From an uncultured Collinsella sp. (GTDB taxonomy: Bacteria; Actinomycetota; Coriobacteriia; Coriobacteriales; Coriobacteriaceae), in the NCBI GenBank assembly GCA_934654585.1, contig CAKUGF010000018.1, positions 1 through 40,520 of the forward strand: a stretch of DNA of 40,520 bases, given 5' to 3'. Below the pieces are notes generated by a model, which saw only the letters and a list, made by a program, of their open reading frames with translations, searched no databases and was not told the DNA's origin. Shown piece by piece: positions 8,447-14,850 of this stretch; position 1 is the first letter of the stretch; each line of letters begins with the position of its first letter. Both the position numbers and the translations under genes were made by a program.

Positions 8447-8476
8447 AACCGCCACAAGGGCACCTTTGTGGCGGTT
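8447..8476. repeat. Hairpin 2
   Basis: AACCGCCACAA pairs perfectly with TTGTGGCGGTT over 11 bp. The pairing can run on as GGG/CCT into a very tight turn (GGGCACC). The arms resemble those of the hairpin at 9410-9448. Confidence 0.75.
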
Positions 8477-8486
8477 CCTGCAAATA

Positions 8487-8541
8487 TCTCGATCTGTAAC
8501 AGGTGGAGACGATTTAGCCACCCAGATGTTACAGATCGAGA
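8487..8541. repeat. Tandem element copy A
   Basis: Arms TCTCGATCTGTAACA (8487-8501) and its exact complement (8527-8541) enclose 25 nt. Inside the loop GGTGG pairs with CCACC. Total length is 55 nt. A diverged copy of the same size lies 80 bp further on. Confidence 0.85.
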
Positions 8542-8566
8542 CATTCAAATTCCGCTGAAACGAAAA

Positions 8567-8621
8567 TCTCAATCTGTAACAGCAACTCGGCAAAATCGAC
8601 TCAAGATGTTACGGATTAAGA
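8567..8621. repeat. Tandem element copy B
   Basis: The left arm TCTCAATCTGTAACA differs from copy A by one base. The right arm pairs at 13 of 15 positions, plus one G-T wobble. Loop length is again 25 nt and total length 55 nt, but the loop sequence is different. Confidence 0.8.
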
Positions 8622-8633
8622 CAAACAAACAGG

Positions 8634-8664
8634 TGGTGCAAAAGGGTCAGGCTACCTTGCACCA
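8634..8664. repeat. Hairpin 5, GGGTCAG-core type
   Basis: TGGTGCAA pairs with TTGCACCA, and GG/CC pairs beyond a two-base bulge. The loop contains AGGGTCAGGCT. The layout copies hairpin 1: arm, A-run, GGG(A/T)CAGG, then return arm. Confidence 0.65.
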
Positions 8665-8665
8665 A

Positions 8666-8730
8666 AAACCGTCGCAACATTCGATGAAAATCGCGCAAAC
8701 GCGAAAAATCATCGAATGTTGCGACGGTTT
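8666..8730. repeat. Hairpin 6, 22-bp perfect stem, bidirectional terminator candidate
   Basis: Arms 8666-8687 and 8709-8730 pair perfectly over 22 bp. A second stem TCGCG/CGCGA with a CAAA loop sits inside. T-rich sequence follows on both strands, so it could end thiD read-through and the pentapeptide gene transcript. Confidence 0.85.
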
Positions 8731-8766
8731 GCTTTTAGATAGCGGTCGAGCAAAGGACCGGGGTGC

Positions 8767-9378
8767 CTATTCGTCGGCGAGCTGGATGCCGAGCAGGCCC
8801 GAGAGTGCCAACGCCTGCTCGGCATTAACCGTCAGGCCACGCAGCTCATGATAGTCGCCCGAGACGACAGGGGCCGCAAACGTACAACACGATACATCCA
8901 CGCCGGAAAGCGGCGTCTTGAACACATCGATTCGCGTCAGGTCGCAGCCGTCCAAGCGCAATTGTCCCAGCTTTGCCCCCTGGAGTGCGGCCTCGGTCAA
9001 ACGCGTGTCACGCGCAGCCATGGGGCCAATGCGTCCCTCCGAAAGGTTCGCATAGCTCAAATCGCACAATGTAAACGACACACTCGACAGACGCGCCCTG
9101 AGCAAGTTGAGGCCCGGTGCCGAGCAATCGACGAAGTCGCAGCGATTGAGCCAACAGCCTTCCATGTTGCAGCGGATAAAGCGGCAACCGCGAAACACCA
9201 CGTCGCGAAACGTCGAGCCGCTCCAGTCAACACCATCGAACTCGCAAGACCGGAACACGACGCCATCGAAGGTCGCGCCATTCGCAACGTCATAGGCAAG
9301 ATCCAAATCTTCGAAAGCGGTATTGGAAACGAGCTCATAGCCCTCGGCAAAGAGGTCGATGAGCTCGTCCATACCCAT
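8767..9378 (-). CDS. Pentapeptide-repeat protein
   Basis: A 203-residue soluble protein made largely of pentapeptide-like repeats of the A(D/N)LXX or F-centred type, for example TFDGVVFRSCEFDGVDWSGS, FRGCRFIRCNMEG, CDFVDC, CDLSYANL and CDLTRIDV. These should stack into a right-handed quadrilateral beta helix with centre Phe/Leu. Such proteins include DNA-mimic gyrase protectors (Qnr, MfpA), but most have no known function, and no acidic dimer tip is obvious here. The start is uncertain. An in-frame GTG at 9465 would overlap the stop of the upstream gene, but the extra residues would be encoded by a palindromic element (9410-9448). ATG codons at 9378 and 9372 are more likely, though neither has a clear ribosome site. 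Confidence 0.8.
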   Translation of the reverse strand: MGMDELIDLFAEGYELVSNTAFEDLDLAYDVANGATFDGVVFRSCEFDGVDWSGSTFRDVVFRGCRFIRCNMEGCWLNRCDFVDCSAPGLNLLRARLSSVSFTLCDLSYANLSEGRIGPMAARDTRLTEAALQGAKLGQLRLDGCDLTRIDVFKTPLSGVDVSCCTFAAPVVSGDYHELRGLTVNAEQALALSGLLGIQLADE

Positions 9379-9409
9379 ATGGGAGCCAAGCCGTTCGTTT
9401 ACCCGGGCA

Positions 9410-9448
9410 AAGCCACCACAAAGGCGTCTGTCCCCTTTGTGGTGGCTT
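9410..9448 (-). repeat. Hairpin 7, GGGACAG-core type
   Basis: A 15-bp perfect stem, AAGCCACCACAAAGG with its complement. Read on the minus strand the loop side gives GGGGACAGACG, the same core as hairpin 1. It lies between the SGNH hydrolase stop and the pentapeptide gene start. Confidence 0.8.
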
Positions 9449-9457
9449 GAGGCTGCG

Positions 9458-10117
9458 CTACTCACCGAGCATCTCTTGGAGCTTGGCTGCCACGGCGTGG
9501 CCCAGGCTCTCGTGGCTTTCGGGCATCATGTGCAGATAATCGATATCGCCCGGCTCGGCAAAGTCGGCGGCATTCAAAAAGTCGCAGCCAAACTGCTCAG
9601 CCACATGCGCGTAGTACTCACCAAAATGTTCCGAGGCTTCTACGGAATGCTCGTCAAAATCGGTCATATATACGTCGGCGATCTGCGGCTTAATCTTGAT
9701 AGGCGCCATCAGCAGAATCCGTGGGCAGGGCGCGGCATCGGTCCAGGCAAACGCGCGGACGGCGCGAATCAACGCCATGGCGCCGCGGGCAATATCGGAG
9801 GCCGTCACGCCAAAGACCGTCTTGCAGTCGTTGGTGCCCAGCATGATCACGATCGCGTCCAGCGGCTTATGAGCTTCGAGCAGCATCGGCAGCGCGCGGA
9901 TGCCGTTGAGGTTGGTGTCTAGATGGCACATATCGTCGCGCACCGTCGTGCGACCATTTAGGCCTTCCTCAATCACATGCCAACCCTCACCCAGGTCACG
10001 CTGCACCACACCGCACCAGCGCACATCCTGCGCATAGCGCACTGCGGTGCCGTCGCGCATACCCGCCGGATCATAGCCATAGGTGTTGCTGTCACCAAAG
10101 CACAGAACGTTTTTCAT
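9458..10117 (-). CDS. SGNH/GDSL-family hydrolase
   Basis: A 219-residue single-domain hydrolase of the SGNH superfamily, arylesterase-like. Block I is CFGDSNTYGYDP (nucleophile Ser10), block II has GLNGRTT, block III is MLGTNDCK, and block V near the C-terminus is DIDYLHMMPESH with the Asp-x-x-His pair. There is no signal peptide, so it is cytosolic. The natural substrate is probably an acyl or acetyl ester of a small molecule or sugar but cannot be named. The start is backed by GGGGAGC. It is downstream of the macrodomain-like gene, which ends in its own terminator, so it is probably a separate unit or the first gene of a pair with the pentapeptide protein. Confidence 0.9.
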   Translation of the reverse strand: MKNVLCFGDSNTYGYDPAGMRDGTAVRYAQDVRWCGVVQRDLGEGWHVIEEGLNGRTTVRDDMCHLDTNLNGIRALPMLLEAHKPLDAIVIMLGTNDCKTVFGVTASDIARGAMALIRAVRAFAWTDAAPCPRILLMAPIKIKPQIADVYMTDFDEHSVEASEHFGEYYAHVAEQFGCDFLNAADFAEPGDIDYLHMMPESHESLGHAVAAKLQEMLGE

Positions 10118-10136
10118 CTTGAGCTCCCCATTCAGT

Positions 10137-10171
10137 AAAAAGCCGACGGGGGCAACCCCTCCCGTCGGCTT
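10137..10171 (-). terminator. Intrinsic terminator of the PARG-like gene
   Basis: On the minus strand AAGCCGACGGG pairs with CCCGTCGGCTT (11 bp), followed by TTTT. It starts 24 bp after the stop of the gene at 10196. Confidence 0.85.
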
Positions 10172-10195
10172 GGCATATCACATCGCGCGCACCGC

Positions 10196-11329
10196 TTACA
10201 GGTACTTGCGCCAGTCGTCCTCGTCCTCATCATCCTCGGCTGCTGTCTGGGCCTGCTCGGCGGCGCGAGCGGCTGCGGCGCGGGCGGTAACCTGGACATA
10301 GGACTCCTCGTTGCGCTCGGGGAAGTTTGCCAGCACGTGCTCGAACTTGGCAAAGTCCTGGTCCCAGCGCGTAGAGGGCACGGCAAAGAAGACCTGCTTG
10401 ACCTTGAAGTCGCCCGACGCGAGCTCCTTGCGGAAGAGCTCGGCCACGGCCTCGGCGTCAAAGCCGTTGTTCTCGCAGCCCCAAGCACCCAGCACGAGCT
10501 TCTCGCGACCCAGCTCATCGCAGATAGCAAGCACAAAGCGAATGCGGTCGCGCAGGGCGTCAAGCAAGGCATCGTCGCTCACGCGGTACTCCTGGCGAGC
10601 ACGCTTGGCGTTGGGTGCAGCGGCGACGATTACGTCGGCATAGGCGTGCACATGGTTGCGGGCGAAGCGCACCGCGGGCACCACCAGCGCACGGTTGCGG
10701 TACAGCTCACAGTTGATGTTGCGGCGACGGTTCTCGCCGTACCATTTACGCTGCTTATCGAGAACGTTGTACAGATACGAATCGGCGCACAGCGTGGCCT
10801 CCTGGCCCAGATAGCCCTGGATGTAGCCACCGCCCGGGTTGGTGAACGAGGCAAAGGCGAGCACAGCCATGTCGCAGAACTGCGCATAGCCGCGGCCGTT
10901 GTCCAGAATGGCCTGCGTGGCAGAGGCGTCGAGCACGGTGACCTCGGGCAGGACCGGAGCGGGCTCCTCGGCGGCAGGCGCGGGCTCGGTCTCCGCAGGC
11001 TCCTCGGCGGGCGCGGACTCGGCTTCGGTAGCCTCCTCGACGGGCTCGGGCGCCACCTCGGCATCGACCGCAACCTCGACGTCCTCGGCAACCTGCTCCT
11101 CAGCAGCCGCTGCCTTCTGGACCTTGGCCTTCATCGCCGCGACAAAACCGGCGGGCATACCATCGAACTCGCGCACGCCGGCAAGCGAACGCTCGATGTC
11201 CTTGGCACAGGCCTCGGACACAGCCGTCACATGGCGCTCGGCAGCCTTCGCACGCGCCTCACGCTTGGGATTGGGCTGACCCGCTCGGTTGGACCTGCGG
11301 TTACGGTTCCTGTTGTCGACGTCTGCCAT
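10196..11329 (-). CDS. Macrodomain / bacterial-type PARG-like protein (TIGR02452 family)
   Basis: A 377-residue protein. Residues 1-~60 are basic (RNRNRRSNR). Residues ~72-128 are an Ala/Glu/Pro-rich acidic linker. Residues ~130-335 form the TIGR02452/DUF2263-like macrodomain, recognisable by VLAFASFTNPGGGYIQG, YLYN, VVPAVRF, DVIVAAAPN and KLVLGAWGCENNGFDAEAVA. The C-terminus is acidic. Family members hydrolyse ADP-ribose from proteins or nucleic acids, using the second Glu of a QEE motif after the GGG loop. Here the motif is GQEATLC, with Gln176-Glu177-Ala178, so the expected catalytic Glu is Ala and the activity may be lost or changed. An upstream start at 11455 adds 42 residues and overlaps the Bax-inhibitor gene's terminator, so ATG 11329 behind GGAAAGGTGG is used. 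Confidence 0.85.
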   Translation of the reverse strand: MADVDNRNRNRRSNRAGQPNPKREARAKAAERHVTAVSEACAKDIERSLAGVREFDGMPAGFVAAMKAKVQKAAAAEEQVAEDVEVAVDAEVAPEPVEEATEAESAPAEEPAETEPAPAAEEPAPVLPEVTVLDASATQAILDNGRGYAQFCDMAVLAFASFTNPGGGYIQGYLGQEATLCADSYLYNVLDKQRKWYGENRRRNINCELYRNRALVVPAVRFARNHVHAYADVIVAAAPNAKRARQEYRVSDDALLDALRDRIRFVLAICDELGREKLVLGAWGCENNGFDAEAVAELFRKELASGDFKVKQVFFAVPSTRWDQDFAKFEHVLANFPERNEESYVQVTARAAAARAAEQAQTAAEDDEDEDDWRKYL

Positions 11330-11394
11330 ACATGGCCACCTTTCCTGTCGCTGCCGCCATCGGCTTTTCCCATCCATGATACCCCGCCGTGCAC

Positions 11395-11420
11395 AAAAAA
11401 GACGGCCCCGAAGGACCGCC
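11395..11420 (-). terminator. Intrinsic terminator of the Bax-inhibitor-1 gene
   Basis: On the minus strand GGCGGTCC-TTCG-GGGCCGTC forms an 8-bp stem (two wobbles) capped by a UUCG tetraloop, followed by six T. It lies 49 bp after the gene's stop. Confidence 0.92.
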
Positions 11421-11469
11421 TTTCGCATCGTTTTACCGTGTCCGGCAGGAAGCATCGCAATGCCGCGCT

Positions 11470-12165
11470 TTAATCGCGACGGCCGAGGATGTTCAGAATG
11501 CGCAGGAACACGTTGATGATATCCACGAACAGGTTGGATGCCATAAGCACGGCGTTGGGCAGCGTGGGCGGCACCGTCGTTGCCACATAGGTGTCGTAGC
11601 CGATGAAGCCGGCGAACACCACAATCACGATCAGGTCGGTAATGGACTGCGAAACGCCCATGAACATCAGCACGATCTCGACCAGAATCGTGGCAAGCAG
11701 GATGCCAAAACCAATGCCATACACACGCTGGAAGAATTTGGGGAAGGTCACGCCCAGCGCGCCAAAGACAAAGGTGATGGCGGCCGTGGCGATAAAGGCG
11801 GTGTTAATGGTAGGCAGGTCGTAGTTGGCAAGACCAAACGACGCCGTCAGGCCAAAGGTGCTCGCAAAGACCACGTAGCCCACGAGTGACAGGCCCACGG
11901 ACTGTTTGCTGGCAGCAGCCGACATCATGACGATGCCGACGATGGTCAGAATAAATGAGCCAAAAACCAGCGGCAAAGCGGCGCCGCTCATCATCATGCG
12001 CGCAAACGACATGGTGCTCGTAAAATAGGCGCCGGCGCCCATGGCGCAAAAGCCCAAAAAGATCAGAGCAGACATGACAAGGTTGTACGCACGCGGCGAC
12101 ATCTCCTTGGCACGGCTTGCGCCGGTCTCGATGGGGCCGTTCTGATAGCCCTGGATATCGTTCAT
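11470..12165 (-). CDS. Bax inhibitor-1 / YetJ family membrane protein
   Basis: A 231-residue integral membrane protein with about seven transmembrane segments, starting near residue 29 (LVMSALIFLGFCAMGAGAYF). The last two carry the conserved FAGFIGYDTY and DIINVFLRILNILG with their aspartates. In Bacillus YetJ a di-aspartyl pair gates a pH-sensitive calcium leak; the aspartates in GYDTY and the C-terminal VDII fit that role by family knowledge. Length matches the family. The start has GAAAGGAC upstream. It has its own UUCG terminator, so it is monocistronic. Confidence 0.93.
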   Translation of the reverse strand: MNDIQGYQNGPIETGASRAKEMSPRAYNLVMSALIFLGFCAMGAGAYFTSTMSFARMMMSGAALPLVFGSFILTIVGIVMMSAAASKQSVGLSLVGYVVFASTFGLTASFGLANYDLPTINTAFIATAAITFVFGALGVTFPKFFQRVYGIGFGILLATILVEIVLMFMGVSQSITDLIVIVVFAGFIGYDTYVATTVPPTLPNAVLMASNLFVDIINVFLRILNILGRRD

Positions 12166-12245
12166 AATTTCGTCCTTTCAAAAAGCACCGCGACGGCGCC
12201 GTAGCTGACAAGTTTCCTGCCATTGTACCCGAACGCCACGCGTTC

Positions 12246-12584
12246 TTACCTGCGACGCTCGCTCTCGAGTGTTCGGTCGAACGCCCACACCCACCAACGC
12301 ATCAGATGAGTCTGCGAGCCATCCGGTCGCTCGCGTGCCTGTTCTTCCAGATACAGTTCGGTCGCATGTCCGCCAAAACGAACCTTATAAGTCGCCGTAC
12401 GAATGCCGTGAACCGTCAGGCCAAAACCGGTGGACGAGACAATCTCGTCAATCGTAAAGCAGCGACCGTCAACCCAACAGACGGTAACCGGCACGACCTG
12501 TCCGCCCGCGAGGATGCGAGCCACGACGTCCACATACTGCTTGTGTACGCGCCGAGTTTTGCCGTCTGTCTGTCGATATTCCAT
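12246..12584 (-). CDS. Conserved hypothetical protein, 112 residues
   Basis: A small soluble protein. It reads as a compact beta-rich fold: VVPVTVCWVDGRCFTIDEIVSSTG, then ATYKVRFGGHATELYLEE and a C-terminal RWWVWAFDRT. I recall short uncharacterised proteins of gut Firmicutes and Actinobacteria with the same pattern (strand, W-x-DGR-x-F-x-I-D, R-Y-x-V-x-I-x-G, then L-Y-x-E and a Trp-rich end), but no function is known to me. The start at 12584 is firm because TAGGAGGC precedes it; an in-frame ATG at 12659 lacks this. It is divergent from the PiT transporter gene. Confidence 0.8.
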   Translation of the reverse strand: MEYRQTDGKTRRVHKQYVDVVARILAGGQVVPVTVCWVDGRCFTIDEIVSSTGFGLTVHGIRTATYKVRFGGHATELYLEEQARERPDGSQTHLMRWWVWAFDRTLESERRR

Positions 12585-12770
12585 GCCTCCTATTATCGAA
12601 CGCATGTTTGCATGGTGTAAAGCGAACAGGCTGTGGTTTTGGGGTGTTGGGGCGCGCACGTGTCCTCATGGTGTGTTAGCAAAAAGAACACCCGCGGTCA
12701 ACAGGGATAATATTCAATTTTAGTGCCAAAAAATTCACTGCTCCCATCAGAACTCGGTAAAGAAACCCGT

Positions 12771-12802
12771 AGGAGGTGATACGATTTATCATGTTTCTGT
12801 AA
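12771..12802 (+). other. Perfect Shine-Dalgarno with a three-codon ORF upstream of the PiT gene
   Basis: AGGAGGTGAT (12771-12780) is a ten-base complement to the 16S rRNA 3' end. Fourteen bases after the AGGAGG core comes ATG TTT CTG TAA (12791-12802). The mini-ORF is in frame with the PiT start at 12833 but stopped by TAA. It could be a leader peptide, or a former start cut off by a stop. Confidence 0.5.
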
Positions 12803-12832
12803 CGTGCCTGCAAACTTCGAGAAAGCCCATAT

Positions 12833-13882
12833 ATGGACGTAACGTTCTCAACCTTCCTCGGCCAACTTGTGTCGAACCCAGTCCTTGCCGTCACCGTGAT
12901 CCTCGCGCTCGGCGCCATCTTCGTCAATGGATGGACCGACGCACCCAACGCCATTGCGACCTGCGTCACTACGCGTTGCACGCCCGCCCGCACCGCCATT
13001 CTCATGAGCGCCGCATTCAACTTCCTCGGCGTGCTCATCATGACGCACTTTAACGCGAGCGTCGCCAACACCATCTCCCATATTGTCGACTTTGGCGGAA
13101 ACAGTACCATGGCGCTCGCCTGCCTGTGCGCGGCGCTGTTCTCCATCGTCGTCTACGGCGCCACAGCGTCGCGTTTTGGCATCCCCACCTCGCAAAGCCA
13201 CAGCCTTATCGCCGGCCTGACCGGTGCCGCCATCGCCCTCGGCGGTGCGAGCAGCGTCAACGTCCACGAGTGGATGAAGGTCATCTACGGCCTGGCGCTC
13301 TCCATCGGCCTGGGCTTTGTCATGGGCTGGGTCCTGTGCAAGCTCGTCTCGATTCTTTTCGCCGCCGCCAACAGGCGACGTGCCAATGTCTTCTTTAAAT
13401 ACGCTCAGATCGCGAGCGCTGCGGCCATGAGCTTTATGCACGGCGCGCAGGATGGACAGAAGTTCATCGGCGTGCTCTTTTTAGGCGTGGCCTTTGCCAG
13501 CGGCCAGACGAGCGTCGGCGATGCCGGCATCCCCATCTGGATTATGCTGCTGTGCTCGGCCACCATGGGCATCGGCACCAGCGTGGGCGGCGAGCGCATC
13601 ATCAAGTCCGTCGGCCAGAGCATGGTCAAGCTCGAGAAGTACCAGGGCTTCTCCGCCGACCTCGCAGGCGCCGCGAACCTGCTGCTCGCCACGCTCACCG
13701 GCATCCCCGTGTCCTCTACCCACATCAAGACCTGCGCCATCATGGGCGTCGGTGCCGTCAAGCGCCTCTCGGCCATCAACTTCGGTGTGGTCAAGGACAT
13801 GATGTTCACCTGGTTCTTCACCTTCCCCGCCTGCGGACTCATCAGCTTTGTCATGGCCAAGCTGTTCATGATGTTCCTCTAG
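12833..13882 (+). CDS. pit: PiT-family inorganic phosphate transporter
   Basis: A 349-residue polytopic carrier of the PiT/SLC20 family, importing phosphate by ion symport at low affinity. The two inverted-repeat signatures are visible. The N-terminal one is VNGWTDAPNAIATCVTTR (residues 32-48), where the textbook GANDVANA reads GWTDAPNA. The C-terminal one is LLATLTGIPVSSTHIKTCAI near residue 290. About ten hydrophobic segments are seen, with a short central loop carrying FKYAQIASAAAMSFMHGAQDGQK. Only a weak GAGAAAG precedes the ATG; a far better Shine-Dalgarno lies 50 bp upstream before a three-codon ORF. It pairs with the DUF47 gene 67 bp downstream. Confidence 0.95.
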   Translation: MDVTFSTFLGQLVSNPVLAVTVILALGAIFVNGWTDAPNAIATCVTTRCTPARTAILMSAAFNFLGVLIMTHFNASVANTISHIVDFGGNSTMALACLCAALFSIVVYGATASRFGIPTSQSHSLIAGLTGAAIALGGASSVNVHEWMKVIYGLALSIGLGFVMGWVLCKLVSILFAAANRRRANVFFKYAQIASAAAMSFMHGAQDGQKFIGVLFLGVAFASGQTSVGDAGIPIWIMLLCSATMGIGTSVGGERIIKSVGQSMVKLEKYQGFSADLAGAANLLLATLTGIPVSSTHIKTCAIMGVGAVKRLSAINFGVVKDMMFTWFFTFPACGLISFVMAKLFMMFL

Positions 13883-13949
13883 TCAAACCGAGCGTCCATC
13901 CGGACCGCAATACTTCGCCCACCCGTCTTCGCCTCGAAAGGACCCACCC

Positions 13950-14573
13950 ATGGCAAAGAAACCCGATTCGTTCTACTTTGACAACTACGTCGCCTGCGCC
14001 GACCTCTCCGTTCAGGCCGCCGAGTTGCTCACCCAGATCTTCGAGAACTTCGATCCCGCGCAGATCCACGATATGCTCGACAAGATGCATGCGATCGAGC
14101 ATGCGGCCGACAAGAAGCACCATGAGCTCGAGGACGCCCTGCTCACGGCCTTCATCACGCCGCTTGAGCGCGAGGATCTTGACCTGATGAGCTGCTCGCT
14201 CGACACCGTGCTCGACCGCATCGAGGGCGTCGTGCAGCGCGTCTACTTCACCAATATCCAGAGCATCCACCCCGATGCCATCGTGATCGCCCACAAGGTG
14301 ACCGACGCCTGCCGCGCCATGAAGGACCTGATGGTCGAGCTGCCCAACTATCGCAAGTCCAAGACGCTGCGCGAGCTGGTCATCCAGATCAACACCATCG
14401 AGTCCGAGGCCGACGAGCTTTACATCAACGCCATGCGCAACCTGCACGTCAACGGCAAAGACCCGCTCGAGGTCATCGCCTGGCGTGACGTCTACGCCTT
14501 CTTGGAGTACTGCGCCGACTGCTGCGAGAATGTGGCCGATGTTGTGGATTCGATCGTGATGAAGAACAGTTAA
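13950..14573 (+). CDS. DUF47 PhoU-like Pit accessory protein
   Basis: A 207-residue all-helical cytosolic protein of the DUF47/PhoU_div family. These proteins are routinely encoded next to pit and are needed for, or tune, PiT transport. Helical marks are HAIEHAADKKHHELEDAL with an acidic/His-rich face, FITPLEREDLDLMSCSLDTVLDRIEG, and the second-repeat ELVIQINTIESEADELY and VFLEYCADCCENVADV-like ends. PhoU-type metal-binding E/D-x-x-x-D motifs are present. The start follows CGAAAGGAC. It is co-oriented with pit and is followed directly by a 107-nt hairpin. Confidence 0.92.
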   Translation: MAKKPDSFYFDNYVACADLSVQAAELLTQIFENFDPAQIHDMLDKMHAIEHAADKKHHELEDALLTAFITPLEREDLDLMSCSLDTVLDRIEGVVQRVYFTNIQSIHPDAIVIAHKVTDACRAMKDLMVELPNYRKSKTLRELVIQINTIESEADELYINAMRNLHVNGKDPLEVIAWRDVYAFLEYCADCCENVADVVDSIVMKNS

Positions 14574-14578
14574 TTGGG

Positions 14579-14685
14579 GGTACGTGTCCCGGCGGCGAAG
14601 GGCCGGCACTTGTTTGCTTTCTCACTCCGGCTGCGAGCAGAGTCGTTCGAAAGTAAACAAGTGCCGGCCCTTCGCCTTACGTACC
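14579..14685. repeat. Large hairpin after the pit-DUF47 pair
   Basis: Arms 14594-14621 and 14649-14676 pair at 27 of 28 positions. An outer seven-base GGTACGT/ACGTACC stem lies beyond an asymmetric internal loop holding GTGTCCCGGC. The core is GC-rich (GGGCCGGCACTTG) and no T-run follows. It starts 6 bp after the DUF47 stop and shares ACGTGTCCC with the element at 39452. Confidence 0.88.
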
Positions 14686-14850
14686 ACCATTGGAACTTTG
14701 GCTGATAGTTTGAGTGCAATGGGACCTTGGCTGGCAGGGCCTTTAATACCCGATTAGGTACTGTGGGACAGTTCTGAGCGTCTTGTAGAAGCTCGCTTTG
14801 GGTATCCTTTGGTTGTCTTTGTTTCAGTATTTGATTGTTGGAGGGCATCT

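Larger units (their letters stand above)
8382..8766. other. Gene-free stretch packed with six inverted repeats
   Basis: This 385-bp gap between convergent thiD and the pentapeptide gene has no credible ORF. More than half of it is base-paired arms: hairpins at 8391-8427, 8447-8476, 8487-8541, 8567-8621, 8634-8664 and 8666-8730, end to end. Each is listed separately. Confidence 0.85.

Noticed and set aside
8487..8621. CRISPR-like repeat array
   Set aside because: Only two units, each an inverted repeat with its own loop, with no regular spacer series and no cas genes.
9379..9465. GTG-initiated N-terminal extension of the pentapeptide protein
   Set aside because: Its codons are those of the 9410-9448 palindrome and the stretch has no repeat pattern; overlap with the upstream stop is probably accidental.
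12660..12720. Promoter for the PiT gene around GGGATAATATT
   Set aside because: The AT-rich -10-like match has no -35 at usable spacing; left uncalled.
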